Below, one piece after another: positions 42,795-51,653 of a stretch of 64,000 nt of DNA (positions within the stretch are counted from its first letter, which is position 1; the number at the start of each line of letters is the position of its first letter). Below the pieces are notes generated by a model. It saw nothing but the letters and a program-made list of their open reading frames with translations. It did not search any database and was not told the origin of the DNA. A program made the translations under genes and the position numbers. Source of the DNA: Geojedonia litorea (GTDB taxonomy: Bacteria; Bacteroidota; Bacteroidia; Flavobacteriales; Flavobacteriaceae). The stretch is taken from the NCBI RefSeq assembly GCF_042654525.1, contig NZ_JBHSGP010000014.1, positions 248,001 to 312,000 of the forward strand, in the 5' to 3' direction.

Positions 42795-43991
42795 CTATCT
42801 TGGCTGATAATCTAAATCCAGCCCCAATAGACCCTTGGCAATGACCTCTCGTGTAATATAGGTGTTGGAAGGGTGAATTTTGCCTAATCGCGCATCCCTA
42901 AAAAACCGTTCAAAACCCGATTTTCGAATAATTCCTCCACCTCCCATAACGTCCATGGCTTTGTCAACCATTCGCCAAACACTTTCAACAGCATTACATT
43001 TAGCTGCAAATATTTTAACTCCCCAAGCGGCTCCATACGCTTTCCCTTCAGTCCAGTCTTTGGCAATGCTATCTAAATGTGGCCCTATACTTTCAAGTTC
43101 CAAAAACATATCAGCGACGTCTCTTTGTATTCCTGGATGATAGGCCATTGAAGGCCTATCTAACGAAAGGGATTTCTTTTTTGGAACGGATGAGAGAACA
43201 ATATCTAGAACTCGTTGTCCTAATCCGTAATAAATATTTGAAAACCCTATCAGTGCCCAAGCAAATATGCCAAGAATATAAGCATCAATACCTTTGAATC
43301 CCGCCGGCACTTTTCTAACTATAAATTCATCTGATACAAAAACACCATTTAACACAGTATCATCCGAGCGGGTTGCGCGCATGCCCATTACATCGTCCCA
43401 GCTATTTTTTATTTCATAATTTTTAGAATCCCTTTTCATAAACCCATGAATAACTTTTGGGTTTTCTGGATCTGAATTATCTTGTCCATGAATTCCGAGA
43501 TAGTCCCAAACGGGTGTTAAGCTTCCAAACATCTTATGCCCCGTAAACTTGTAGCCTCCTTCCACTTTTTCAGCCTTACATGTTGAATATAAAACAGGAA
43601 TATCATTTCCCGACTCACCATGACCAGCCGCAAACACTTTACCCTTACCTGCCTCTTCTAATATCCATTGCATTGATTTGTCTCCGCTTCTCCACAAATC
43701 GGCAACTAAACCCGTCCAATACACATGCATGTTCAGTGCCAAGGCTGTTGGCGCTGCATGATAGGCAAGTTTACGAGTTAAGACTTGGCATTGATCCATT
43801 TGCAGTCCATAGCCACCAAATTCTTCGGGGACAGCCATTACTAAATAACCTGCATCTTTGAGTTCATCAAAATCTTCTTGAAAAAATAGGTTATTAGCGT
43901 CGTAATGCGCTGCCCTCTTTTCGCAATTTTCAAAAATTTGTTGTAGTCCTTCGGTGAGTGCAGTTAATTTGTTTCCCTTTAGAGTTCCCAT
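42795..43991 (-). CDS. Acyl-CoA dehydrogenase family flavoprotein
   Basis: A 398-residue acyl-CoA dehydrogenase-fold enzyme: N-terminal helical domain (FFQEDFDELKDAGYLVMAVPEEFGGYG), flavin-binding middle domain (AAGHGESGNDIPVLYSTCKAEKVEGGYKFTGHKMFGSLTP) and C-terminal domain (VMGGGGIIRKSGFERFFRDARLGKIHPSNTYITREVIAKGLLG). The catalytic base region is not the classical one and the substrate is unknown. Its ATG is two bases after the stop of the MddA-like methyltransferase gene, so the two are translationally coupled. Confidence 0.85.
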   Translation of the reverse strand: MGTLKGNKLTALTEGLQQIFENCEKRAAHYDANNLFFQEDFDELKDAGYLVMAVPEEFGGYGLQMDQCQVLTRKLAYHAAPTALALNMHVYWTGLVADLWRSGDKSMQWILEEAGKGKVFAAGHGESGNDIPVLYSTCKAEKVEGGYKFTGHKMFGSLTPVWDYLGIHGQDNSDPENPKVIHGFMKRDSKNYEIKNSWDDVMGMRATRSDDTVLNGVFVSDEFIVRKVPAGFKGIDAYILGIFAWALIGFSNIYYGLGQRVLDIVLSSVPKKKSLSLDRPSMAYHPGIQRDVADMFLELESIGPHLDSIAKDWTEGKAYGAAWGVKIFAAKCNAVESVWRMVDKAMDVMGGGGIIRKSGFERFFRDARLGKIHPSNTYITREVIAKGLLGLDLDYQPR

Positions 43992-43993
43992 AA

Positions 43994-44755
43994 TTATATA
44001 GTGTTGGTTATTGATTTTTTAACTTTCTTTTTGGTAAAAGGAATAAACATCGGCACTTCCTTTTGATACAATTCGTATTTGGGTCCAATAAATTTTCTTA
44101 AATCCTTTTCTTCCAAAAATTTAACTGCCACATAAATGTATAGTGTTGTCATTACTGCGAACAATAAATGACCTGCCGTCATTACTGGAGTAGCCCAAAA
44201 GGCTATCAAAAACCCCAACATAATTGGATGTCTTACCAGGCCATAGAAAAAATTTGCTTTGAACGCTATTGGCTTATTCGATTTGTTTTTCAGATTGTTA
44301 TATATCTGTTGTAATCCGAATAGTTCAAAATGATTGATCATAAAGGTTGAAAGTAGTACGATTAGCCAACCTATGCCAAAAACACCAAGAATAATAGTCG
44401 CTAAAGTAGGATTTTGAACATCCCAAATAATAGTCTTTATTGGTCGCCATTGCCAATACAACAATAGTAAGGCGAAACTGGAGAAGAACACATAAGTACT
44501 TCGTTCCATAGCTTTTGGTATGAAACGTGTCCATTGTTCCTTAAAAGCCGGACGAGCCATTACACTGTGTTGAATTGCAAATACACTCAACAAAATGGCA
44601 TTTATCACTATAGCTTCCCAAAATGGAGATTCAACTCCAGAATTTATTGTTTTTGGAACCAGAATATTTCCCACAAAACCTATGGCATATAAAAACGTAA
44701 TAAGAAACACTAGGTAGGCTATAGTTCCGTAAATAAAAATTAATAGCTTTTTCAT
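43994..44755 (-). CDS. MddA-like methanethiol S-methyltransferase / NnrU-type membrane protein
   Basis: A 253-residue membrane protein with six or so helices. The N-terminus (FIYGTIAYLVFLITFLYAIGFVGNILVP), IQHSVMARPAFKEQWT and the C-terminal YGLVRHPIMLGFLIAFWATPVMTAGHLLFAVMTT with FLEEKDLRKFIGPKYELYQKEVPMFIPF match the isoprenylcysteine methyltransferase-like family that includes MddA. MddA makes dimethyl sulfide from methanethiol and S-adenosylmethionine. Family membership is clear; methanethiol as substrate is an inference. It leads a two-gene unit with the dehydrogenase, downstream of an AraC-type regulator. Confidence 0.75.
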   Translation of the reverse strand: MKKLLIFIYGTIAYLVFLITFLYAIGFVGNILVPKTINSGVESPFWEAIVINAILLSVFAIQHSVMARPAFKEQWTRFIPKAMERSTYVFFSSFALLLLYWQWRPIKTIIWDVQNPTLATIILGVFGIGWLIVLLSTFMINHFELFGLQQIYNNLKNKSNKPIAFKANFFYGLVRHPIMLGFLIAFWATPVMTAGHLLFAVMTTLYIYVAVKFLEEKDLRKFIGPKYELYQKEVPMFIPFTKKKVKKSITNTI

Positions 44756-44822
44756 ATCAGTGAAATTTTAAAAGGTTAGACCCTTCAAAATTATAGGTTC
44801 CATCAAGGCTCTTATGTCACTA

Positions 44823-44850
44823 AAAGACCTTTAAATAACAGGTAAAGACC
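44823..44850 (-). promoter_or_regulatory. Direct repeat with 21-bp period upstream of the MddA-like gene
   Basis: GGTCTTT occurs twice on the minus strand (44844-44850 and 44823-44829), exactly two helical turns apart, about 35-65 bp upstream of a -7-like TAATTTTG (44786-44793). The spacing is that of AraC-family operators; at seven bases the match could still be chance. Confidence 0.3.
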
Positions 44851-44853
44851 ATA

Positions 44854-45945
44854 CTAGGAATGTTCCCTCAAATAGGAAATAGGTGGCATTCCAAATCTTG
44901 CCTGAAAACATTTTGCGAAATAAGAAGGACTGTTAAAACCACAATCGAACATGGTTTGTGATATGTTTCGGCCTGTTTTTAACAGCTCAAGTGATTTTAA
45001 TAATCGATATTCTCGAAGTAAAGCGTTGGGGGACATTCCCATTAAGGCAGTACACTTTCTAAAGAGTTTTGACTTACTCATGGACATTTCATCATTGAAT
45101 TGAGTAACATCAAATAAAGGGTTTTGATAATTTACAAGAAGTGTATCAAATAACTGAACTAAAAACATTTCATCTTTAGAATTCAAACATTTAAAATTAT
45201 TTTTACTGCTAGTTCCTTTATAAATTTCATTAATGATAGATGACATCATAATCTCTTGATTACTCCCAATATTGCAAAGATACTTTGCCAATTTTATAGT
45301 ATCGCCGAACAAAATATCACTTTTTGTTACAGGCATCCCTGCATTGACTCCAATCTTTAATTCTAATAATTCTGTAGCTATATGTAAGCTGTTCATAATA
45401 GATACAGCACAATCTACCGCTTGATTGACAGATATAAACGAGGTAATAAATTCACCGCCTTCACTTTCCACTTCTCTACCTTCGTGTTTTTGAATCTGCT
45501 CATGCATTATCTTGTTGTAAAGATTGAGCAACTGTTTGGTTTTATCTTTCCCTAAAGTACTTTTTAACAGGATGGGATTCTTAATTTGTGTCACCAATAA
45601 AATTCTAAAAGCTGGATCATTGAATATTTTTAGATCATCATCGTCTGTATGGTAATAGCAGCCATCAGGATCTTGAATTCTTCCTAAAAAAGCTTCAACC
45701 ACATTACTATTAACTTGAATAATTTCATTAGGGACTAAACCATGTGCTTGGTCGTGCATTTTTTTTACAGCTTCAATATTTGGCGCATCAATTAAACAAA
45801 AAGCATTACCACGTTCTTCATCAACCCAATACGTCATACACCTTACACCATGCTGATCTTGAATTTTAAGATCATTTCTATGGGCAGCAGCAGCATCTTT
45901 GGCTTCGATACCTGGGACGATATGTCTATCCATATAAATTGGCAT
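44854..45945 (-). CDS. Three-domain AraC-type regulator: DUF4242 + degenerate nucleotide cyclase-like + AraC helix-turn-helix
   Basis: A 363-residue cytoplasmic protein. Residues 1-90 match DUF4242 (SCO4226-like, reported nickel-binding: MPIYMDRHIVPG, then GNAFCLIDAPN). Residues about 112-245 resemble a class III adenylate/guanylate cyclase domain (FRILLVTQI, EGREVESEGGEFITSF, LKIGVNAGMPVTKSDILFGDTIKLAKYL). Both metal-binding Asp positions are lost (Gln120 and Glu165), so it is probably a sensor rather than an enzyme. Residues about 265-363 are an AraC DNA-binding domain (CGFNSPSYFAKCFQARFGMPPISYLRE). Paired 21-bp-spaced repeats lie upstream. The regulated genes are likely its own and the neighbouring mddA-like pair. 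Confidence 0.82.
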   Translation of the reverse strand: MPIYMDRHIVPGIEAKDAAAAHRNDLKIQDQHGVRCMTYWVDEERGNAFCLIDAPNIEAVKKMHDQAHGLVPNEIIQVNSNVVEAFLGRIQDPDGCYYHTDDDDLKIFNDPAFRILLVTQIKNPILLKSTLGKDKTKQLLNLYNKIMHEQIQKHEGREVESEGGEFITSFISVNQAVDCAVSIMNSLHIATELLELKIGVNAGMPVTKSDILFGDTIKLAKYLCNIGSNQEIMMSSIINEIYKGTSSKNNFKCLNSKDEMFLVQLFDTLLVNYQNPLFDVTQFNDEMSMSKSKLFRKCTALMGMSPNALLREYRLLKSLELLKTGRNISQTMFDCGFNSPSYFAKCFQARFGMPPISYLREHS

Positions 45946-45985
45946 AGTGAGTTTTTTAAATGTTTAAAGTATACAATATTTAGCT

Positions 45986-46010
45986 CATTCTCTAATTGTT
46001 ACAGAGAATG
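45986..46010. promoter_or_regulatory. Inverted repeat in the leader/promoter of the three-domain regulator
   Basis: CATTCTCT (45986-45993) and AGAGAATG (46003-46010) form an 8-bp dyad with a 9-base spacer, 40-65 bp upstream of the start codon, without a T-run. Confidence 0.4.
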
Positions 46011-46043
46011 CTATGCTAATATAGTCATAGTTACTAAAACATT

Positions 46044-46076
46044 TGGTTCAAATTGTTGTTCTAATGGTTCAATTTG
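46044..46076. promoter_or_regulatory. 21-bp-period direct repeat upstream of the three-domain regulator
   Basis: TGGTTCAAATTG (46044-46055) and TGGTTCAATTTG (46065-46076) match at 11 of 12 bases and begin exactly 21 bp apart, the classic spacing of two AraC-protein half-sites on one DNA face. They are about 100-130 bp upstream of the regulator start codon; autoregulation is an inference. Confidence 0.5.
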
Positions 46077-46165
46077 ACCTTAAAACGAAGTGGAATTTTG
46101 GAAATATAGAAAGGTATATTTATGAACTAGGAAAATGAAAACTTATATAATACTTGTTTTTGGAA

Positions 46166-47188
46166 TTAAAACAAACCTCCCTGAATATTGCCTTTAATTT
46201 TACCCAAATGTTTATAGGCCAGTTCAGTGACTTCTCGACCTCTTGGTGTTCGCATTAAAAACCCTTGTTGAATTAAAAATGGCTCATAGACTTCTTCAAT
46301 GGTTTCTGCACTTTCACTTACCGCAGTAGCTATAGTTGTAAGTCCAACTGGGCCTCCTTTAAACTTGTCAATAATGGTAGCTAATATTTTGTTGTCCATT
46401 TCATCTAACCCATGAGCGTCTACATGCAATGCTTCGAGTCCAAATTTGGCAATCTTAATATCTATTTTACCATTGCCTTTAATTTGAGCAAAATCTCTAA
46501 CGCGGCGTAAAAGGGCATTTGCAATTCGCGGTGTACCTCTACTTCGTCCTGCAATTTCTACAGCAGCTTCCATTGATATAGGAACATTTAAAATAGAAGC
46601 ACTGCGTTGTACAATGGTAGTTAACAATTCTGTATTATAATATTGAAGTCGGCTTTGAATCCCAAACCGCGCCCGCATAGGTGCTGTAAGCAAGCCCGAT
46701 CTTGTGGTCGCTCCAACTAAAGTGAATGGATTTAAATTGATTTGAACGGTACGTGCATTTGGTCCAGACTCGATCATGATATCTATCTTATAATCTTCCA
46801 TGGCTGAATACAAATACTCCTCAACAATAGGGCTTAACCTGTGAATTTCATCAATAAAAAGGACATCTCTATCTTCTAAATTGGTAAGCAATCCAGCAAG
46901 GTCTCCAGGCTTATCCAAAACGGGTCCAGAAGTGACTTTAATATTCACGTCCAACTCACTCGCTAAAATATGGGCAAGTGTAGTTTTTCCTAATCCGGGA
47001 GGGCCATGAAACAAAGTGTGATCTAATGCTTCTTGTCGTTGATTAGCCGCTTGTACAAACACCTGTAAATTTTCTAAAACCTGATCCTGACCTGTAAAAT
47101 CGTCAAAAGACAAAGGCCTCAACTTTTTTTCGACATCAAGTTCTTCTGGAGAAAAATTTTCGTTTGTAGGATCTAGGTTTTGATTCAT
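46166..47188 (-). CDS. ruvB: Holliday junction DNA helicase RuvB
   Basis: AAA+ motor that drives branch migration with RuvA. The 340 residues show Walker A GPPGLGKT (62-69), Walker B FIDEIHRL (111-118), the sensor region TLVGATTRSG and the C-terminal winged helix ending TPRGREVTELAYKHLG. Start ATG 47188. It is transcribed separately from ruvA. Its -7 element lies immediately after the terminator hairpin of the oxidase operon. Confidence 0.97.
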   Translation of the reverse strand: MNQNLDPTNENFSPEELDVEKKLRPLSFDDFTGQDQVLENLQVFVQAANQRQEALDHTLFHGPPGLGKTTLAHILASELDVNIKVTSGPVLDKPGDLAGLLTNLEDRDVLFIDEIHRLSPIVEEYLYSAMEDYKIDIMIESGPNARTVQINLNPFTLVGATTRSGLLTAPMRARFGIQSRLQYYNTELLTTIVQRSASILNVPISMEAAVEIAGRSRGTPRIANALLRRVRDFAQIKGNGKIDIKIAKFGLEALHVDAHGLDEMDNKILATIIDKFKGGPVGLTTIATAVSESAETIEEVYEPFLIQQGFLMRTPRGREVTELAYKHLGKIKGNIQGGLF

Positions 47189-47235
47189 GAAATCGTGTCT
47201 GCATTAAAAAGATACCGAAACCTGTTCGGCATAAG

Positions 47236-47243
47236 CAAATATA
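47236..47243 (-). promoter_or_regulatory. -7 promoter element of ruvB
   Basis: TATATTTG on the minus strand, 47 bp upstream of the start codon and three bases beyond the T-rich tail of the oxidase-operon terminator. Confidence 0.45.
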
Positions 47244-47245
47244 AA

Positions 47246-47274
47246 CAAAATGCCTTTCTAAATTAGAAAGGCAT
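47246..47274 (-). terminator. Terminator of the act-cox operon
   Basis: ATGCCTTTCTAA (47250-47261) and TTAGAAAGGCAT (47263-47274) form a 10-12 bp stem, followed by TTTGTTT on the minus strand, 57 bp past the subunit I stop codon. Confidence 0.7.
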
Positions 47275-47331
47275 CTTGAGTATTGAATAAATTTTCAGAT
47301 TCACTTTATGAGATTCCCACCTTCATGGGAA

Positions 47332-49125
47332 TTAGTGTTGTAATTCTTCTTCTCCTTCCTTCAAAGGAATATGTTGTGGCACGAAATCATCATCATGTCC
47401 TGGCTTACTGTAATCATAAGCCCAACGATGTACATGAGGTATCTCACCTTCCCAGTTTCCATGAATGTGCTTAATAGGTGCTGTCCACTCCAAGGTGTTT
47501 GATCTCCAAGGATTTTGAACGGTCTTCTTTCCGTAGAAAATACTATGCACAAAGTTATAAATAAACACCAATTGGAATATTCCTCCTACAATTGCAAACA
47601 TTGAAATGATCACATTTGCATCATGCGTATCATCAAATAATGGGAAATTAGAATTGGTATAATAACGACGTGGTAAACCAGCCATTCCTATAAAGTGCAT
47701 TGGGAAAAATACCCCGTAAGCACAAATCGCGGTGACCCAAAAGTGGAGGTAACCTAAATTTTTATTCAGCATACGTCCAAACATTTTTGGGAACCAGTGA
47801 TAGATTCCTGCAAACATCCCGTAAAGTGCCGATATACCCATTACCAAGTGGAAGTGAGCAACCACAAAATACGTATCGTGAACATTAATATCTAAAGCAC
47901 TATCTCCAAGAATAATTCCTGTTAATCCACCTGTAATAAACGTTGACACTAAACCAATTGAAAATAACATGGCAGGGTTTAATTGTAAATTCCCCTTCCA
48001 TAAAGTAGTAATATAGTTGAAGGCTTTTACGGCCGATGGAATTGCAATCAATAAGGTAGTAAAAGTAAATACCGATCCTAAAAATGGATTCATTCCGGAG
48101 ATAAACATATGATGCCCCCAAACTATAGTTGATAAGAATGCGATGGCTAAAATTGACGCCACCATGGCTCGGTATCCAAAAATAGGTTTACGAGAATTGG
48201 TTGCAATAATTTCGGAGGTTATTCCTAGTGCAGGTAGTAATACAATATAAACTTCAGGGTGTCCTAAAAACCAAAATAAATGCTCGAATAACACCGGAGA
48301 TCCACCTTGATAATGTAACACTTCGCCTTGAATAAATATATCAGATAAGAAGAACGAAGTACCAAAGCTTCTATCCATTATTAATAATAATGCTGCTGAT
48401 AATAATACAGGAAACGAAATTACACCTATAACGGCAGTCACAAAAAATGCCCAAATTGTTAATGGAAGTCTTGTCATAGACATTCCTTTAGTACGTAAAT
48501 TGATAACCGTAACAATATAATTAAGTGAGCCTAAAAGTGATGAGGCAATGAAAATCGCCATTGACACTAACCATAATGTCATTCCTGCACCAGAGCCACC
48601 TTGTGCCATAGGTAATGCACTTAGCGGCGGATAAATGGTCCATCCTGCCGCAGCTGGCCCAGCTTCAACGAAAAATGACAATACCATAATCACACTCGAT
48701 AAAAAGAATAACCAGTACGACACCATATTCAAAAACCCAGAGGCCATATCTCGTGCACCAATTTGCAATGGAATTAGGAGGTTACTAAATGTACCACTCA
48801 ATCCTGCAGTAAGTACAAAGAATACCATAATGGTACCGTGAATAGTTACCAATGCCAAATAAATATCGGCATCCATAACACCTCCTGGTGCCCATTTACC
48901 TAATAAAGCTTCAAAAAGCGCATTAGGTTCTTCGGGCCATGCAATTTGCATACGCATCATTAATGACATCATTACCCCAATGATTCCCATAATAGTACCT
49001 GTAATGAGGTACTGCTTAGCAATCATTTTGTGATCTTGACTAAAAATGTATTTGGTTACAAAGGTTTCTTTGTGATGATGTCCGTGATCGTCGTCGTGTG
49101 CGTGAGTATCTGCGTGTGCTGACAT
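47332..49125 (-). CDS. ctaD: Cytochrome c oxidase subunit I
   Basis: Catalytic subunit of the aa3-type oxidase with haem a, haem a3 and CuB. The 597 residues have about 12-14 helices. Visible are the His-Tyr crosslink motif FWFLGHPEVYIVLLPALG, the CuB histidines IVWGHHMF, and the haem a/a3 ligands in DTYFVVAHFHLVMG. The N-terminus (SAHADTHAHDDDHGHHHK) and C-terminus (GHDDDFVPQH) are His/Asp-rich, unlike the family norm. It is the last gene of the operon with the alternative complex III genes, consistent with the known supercomplex in Flavobacterium johnsoniae. Confidence 0.97.
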   Translation of the reverse strand: MSAHADTHAHDDDHGHHHKETFVTKYIFSQDHKMIAKQYLITGTIMGIIGVMMSLMMRMQIAWPEEPNALFEALLGKWAPGGVMDADIYLALVTIHGTIMVFFVLTAGLSGTFSNLLIPLQIGARDMASGFLNMVSYWLFFLSSVIMVLSFFVEAGPAAAGWTIYPPLSALPMAQGGSGAGMTLWLVSMAIFIASSLLGSLNYIVTVINLRTKGMSMTRLPLTIWAFFVTAVIGVISFPVLLSAALLLIMDRSFGTSFFLSDIFIQGEVLHYQGGSPVLFEHLFWFLGHPEVYIVLLPALGITSEIIATNSRKPIFGYRAMVASILAIAFLSTIVWGHHMFISGMNPFLGSVFTFTTLLIAIPSAVKAFNYITTLWKGNLQLNPAMLFSIGLVSTFITGGLTGIILGDSALDINVHDTYFVVAHFHLVMGISALYGMFAGIYHWFPKMFGRMLNKNLGYLHFWVTAICAYGVFFPMHFIGMAGLPRRYYTNSNFPLFDDTHDANVIISMFAIVGGIFQLVFIYNFVHSIFYGKKTVQNPWRSNTLEWTAPIKHIHGNWEGEIPHVHRWAYDYSKPGHDDDFVPQHIPLKEGEEELQH

Positions 49126-49150
49126 AATCTTATATCGTTTTTAATCTTTT

Positions 49151-50215
49151 TTAGTTAATTAAAGAATTCTTGAATGTTTTTTGTTCTTTGATCCAAGCAT
49201 CATATTCTTCTTGCGTCTCCACAATAATCTTCATTTGCATGTTGTAATGTGATTTACCACATATTTTATTACACAGTAACAAATAATCGAATTCATAGCG
49301 CAGTTCTTGGCCTCTATCCTCTATAGCTTCCTTATTCTCAACTCTAATTTTATTAATGTTAGCTACTTTTTCAATAATATCAGGATTTTGACGCATTTCT
49401 GCTGTAGTAATTGTTGGTGTAAACCCAAATTGCGTAATCATACCAGGAACACAGTTCATTTGCGCTCTAAAATGTGGCATGTAAGCTGAATGCAATACGT
49501 CTTGTGATCGCATTTTAAATAGTACTGGTCTTCCAACAACTAAATGTAATTCGGTTGTAATTATATCATCCTGCGCATTAGGGTCAGATTCATCCAAACC
49601 AAGAATATTAGCACGGTCGTTATCTATCAATCTTACGTTTGATAATCCAAGTACATTATCTTCTCCAGCATATCTAGCTTTCCAGTTAAATTGTTGTGCA
49701 TAGAGTTCAACTATCATTGGATCATCACTTTCGTCAACATTCATAATGCTAGACCACGTGAATAAACCATAAATAATTAATCCTGCCAACACGATTACCG
49801 GGATAATGGTCCAGATAGCTTCTAATGTATTATTATCAGCATAAAAAAGAGCTTTTTTACCTTTCTCGCCTTTATACTTAAATGCAAAATAATGTAATAA
49901 AAATTGAGTAATGGTCTGTACGATAAAAATAATTACCATAGAGATAATCATTAAATTATCCAGTCCTGGACCATGCTCAGAGGCTGCATTAGACATTAAC
50001 GGTAGATCACCAAGATACCAGAAACTAGCAATAGTAATGGCATAAATGAAGATCAAGAACCCAATCATCATATAGCCATTAAATGTGTTATCCTTATCGG
50101 TTGCAACACCTGGATTTGTAGTACTTGATACTTGAGCTAAATCAAATATTTTTACCATTTGCCAAATCGCAACAGCTATAAAAAGTAGAATTATAATTGT
50201 TAAAAAAGCAGTCAT
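49151..50215 (-). CDS. ctaC: Cytochrome c oxidase subunit II
   Basis: Carries the CuA electron-entry site. The 354 residues have an extra N-terminal helix, two further helices (MIISMVIIFIVQTITQFLLHYF; AIWTIIPVIVLAGLIIYGLF), the WKARYAGE/QQFNW segment, and the CuA ligands His in VLHSAYMPHFRAQMNCVPG and CNKICGKSHYNM. No cytochrome c domain is fused, so electrons should come from ActA or ActE of the adjacent complex. It lies 28 bp after actF and 25 bp before subunit I. Confidence 0.96.
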   Translation of the reverse strand: MTAFLTIIILLFIAVAIWQMVKIFDLAQVSSTTNPGVATDKDNTFNGYMMIGFLIFIYAITIASFWYLGDLPLMSNAASEHGPGLDNLMIISMVIIFIVQTITQFLLHYFAFKYKGEKGKKALFYADNNTLEAIWTIIPVIVLAGLIIYGLFTWSSIMNVDESDDPMIVELYAQQFNWKARYAGEDNVLGLSNVRLIDNDRANILGLDESDPNAQDDIITTELHLVVGRPVLFKMRSQDVLHSAYMPHFRAQMNCVPGMITQFGFTPTITTAEMRQNPDIIEKVANINKIRVENKEAIEDRGQELRYEFDYLLLCNKICGKSHYNMQMKIIVETQEEYDAWIKEQKTFKNSLIN

Positions 50216-50243
50216 TGTCGTTTCTCTTCGTTATTTAATTATT

Positions 50244-51629
50244 TTAATAATGGAAATGTTCACTTTCTTTAATAAATGGATTTCCTTTTGCTAGCAATGG
50301 AGCTTTGGTTAAAGCTGTAAATGTTATAAAAATGAACAGTCCGGCAAATAAACATATCGAACTTAATTCTGGAATACCTATAAACCATCTATCTCCAACT
50401 GTAGCTGGCATAATCATATTAAATACATCTATATAATGACCAGCTAAAATTACGATTCCGGCCATAACAACAAACCAAGGAATACGTTTGTAATCGCTAT
50501 TCATTAACACTAATAATGGGAAAACAAAATTCATTACAACCATACCTAAGAATGGTAATTTATAATCTGCAAATCGTGTTACAAAATACGTAACCTCTTC
50601 TGGAATGTTTGAATACCAAATGAGCATAAACTGTGAGAACCACAAATAAGTCCAGAAAATACTAATTGCAAACATGAATTTAGCTAAATCATGTAAATGA
50701 CTATCATTAACAAACTCTAAATAGCCTCTAGACTTCAAATACATAGTTACCATAGCTATTACCGTAATACCGCTTACAAACATACTTGCAAACACATACC
50801 AGCCAAATAATGTACTAAACCAGTGTGGATCGACGCTCATAATCCAATCCCAAGACATCATAGATTCTGTATAAATATAGAATACTAAAAATGCTGCTGA
50901 AATACGAAATGTTTTCTTGAAATTTTGAATATTATCTGCCGAATCTTGAGCAATAGAAAATTTACGCGCATAGTGTCTATACAAACTCCAGCCTGCAATA
51001 AAGATTAAGCCTCGAATGATAAAACCAGTCATATTTAAAAATCCTGATTTACCCTGTATTAACTCATCATGAGCAACGACTTCAGGATCCATCCAAACAA
51101 ATAAATTGTAATGCCCACCTAGCCAAGAAGTTCCAGAAGCCACAGCAATTGCCAATACAATCAATGCTCCCGGAAGTAGGTAAGCTGTAATACCTTCCAT
51201 AACTCTGAACAATACTGGTGACCAACCAGCTTGTGCGGCCCATTGTATAGCATAAAAAGCTAAAACTCCAAGTGCAATCATCATAAAAAAGAATGCCGCC
51301 ACATACAACGCCGACCACGGTCTGTTCGCAATTTGGTGTTGAACATGTTTAACGTGCTTGGTGTGCTCATCAACATGAGTTTCAGCCGATGTAGCATGAG
51401 CATCTGTATCATTCGACGCTTCTGCTGCATGGTCATCATGAGCAACAGCAGCATGACTTTCAGCTACTTCACCATGACCACCACCATGAGATGATGCCTC
51501 TTCAGCAAGTATGGTTTCAACCTCTTCAAAAGATTTATGAGATGTCATAAAACCATAGCCTACACCTAATAGTCCTAAAACCATCAGAATGATAGAAAAT
51601 GTCTTTAATTTATTTGAAAATGTGTACAT
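50244..51629 (-). CDS. actF: Alternative complex III subunit ActF (NrfD-like quinol-binding membrane protein)
   Basis: One of two NrfD-type membrane subunits of the menaquinol:cytochrome c oxidoreductase. The 461 residues have about ten helices (for example ALYVAAFFFMMIALGVLAFYAIQW; FMLIWYSNIPEEVTYFVTRF; LPFLGMVVMNFVFPLLVLMNSDYKR). Between helix 1 and helix 2 there is a low-complexity segment (about residues 45-105) holding about a dozen histidines with Ala/Glu/Asp, which is not a conserved part of the family. Start ATG 51629; 25 bp after actE. Confidence 0.93.
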   Translation of the reverse strand: MYTFSNKLKTFSIILMVLGLLGVGYGFMTSHKSFEEVETILAEEASSHGGGHGEVAESHAAVAHDDHAAEASNDTDAHATSAETHVDEHTKHVKHVQHQIANRPWSALYVAAFFFMMIALGVLAFYAIQWAAQAGWSPVLFRVMEGITAYLLPGALIVLAIAVASGTSWLGGHYNLFVWMDPEVVAHDELIQGKSGFLNMTGFIIRGLIFIAGWSLYRHYARKFSIAQDSADNIQNFKKTFRISAAFLVFYIYTESMMSWDWIMSVDPHWFSTLFGWYVFASMFVSGITVIAMVTMYLKSRGYLEFVNDSHLHDLAKFMFAISIFWTYLWFSQFMLIWYSNIPEEVTYFVTRFADYKLPFLGMVVMNFVFPLLVLMNSDYKRIPWFVVMAGIVILAGHYIDVFNMIMPATVGDRWFIGIPELSSICLFAGLFIFITFTALTKAPLLAKGNPFIKESEHFHY

Positions 51630-51653
51630 ATCTATATATAATCTTTATCTATC

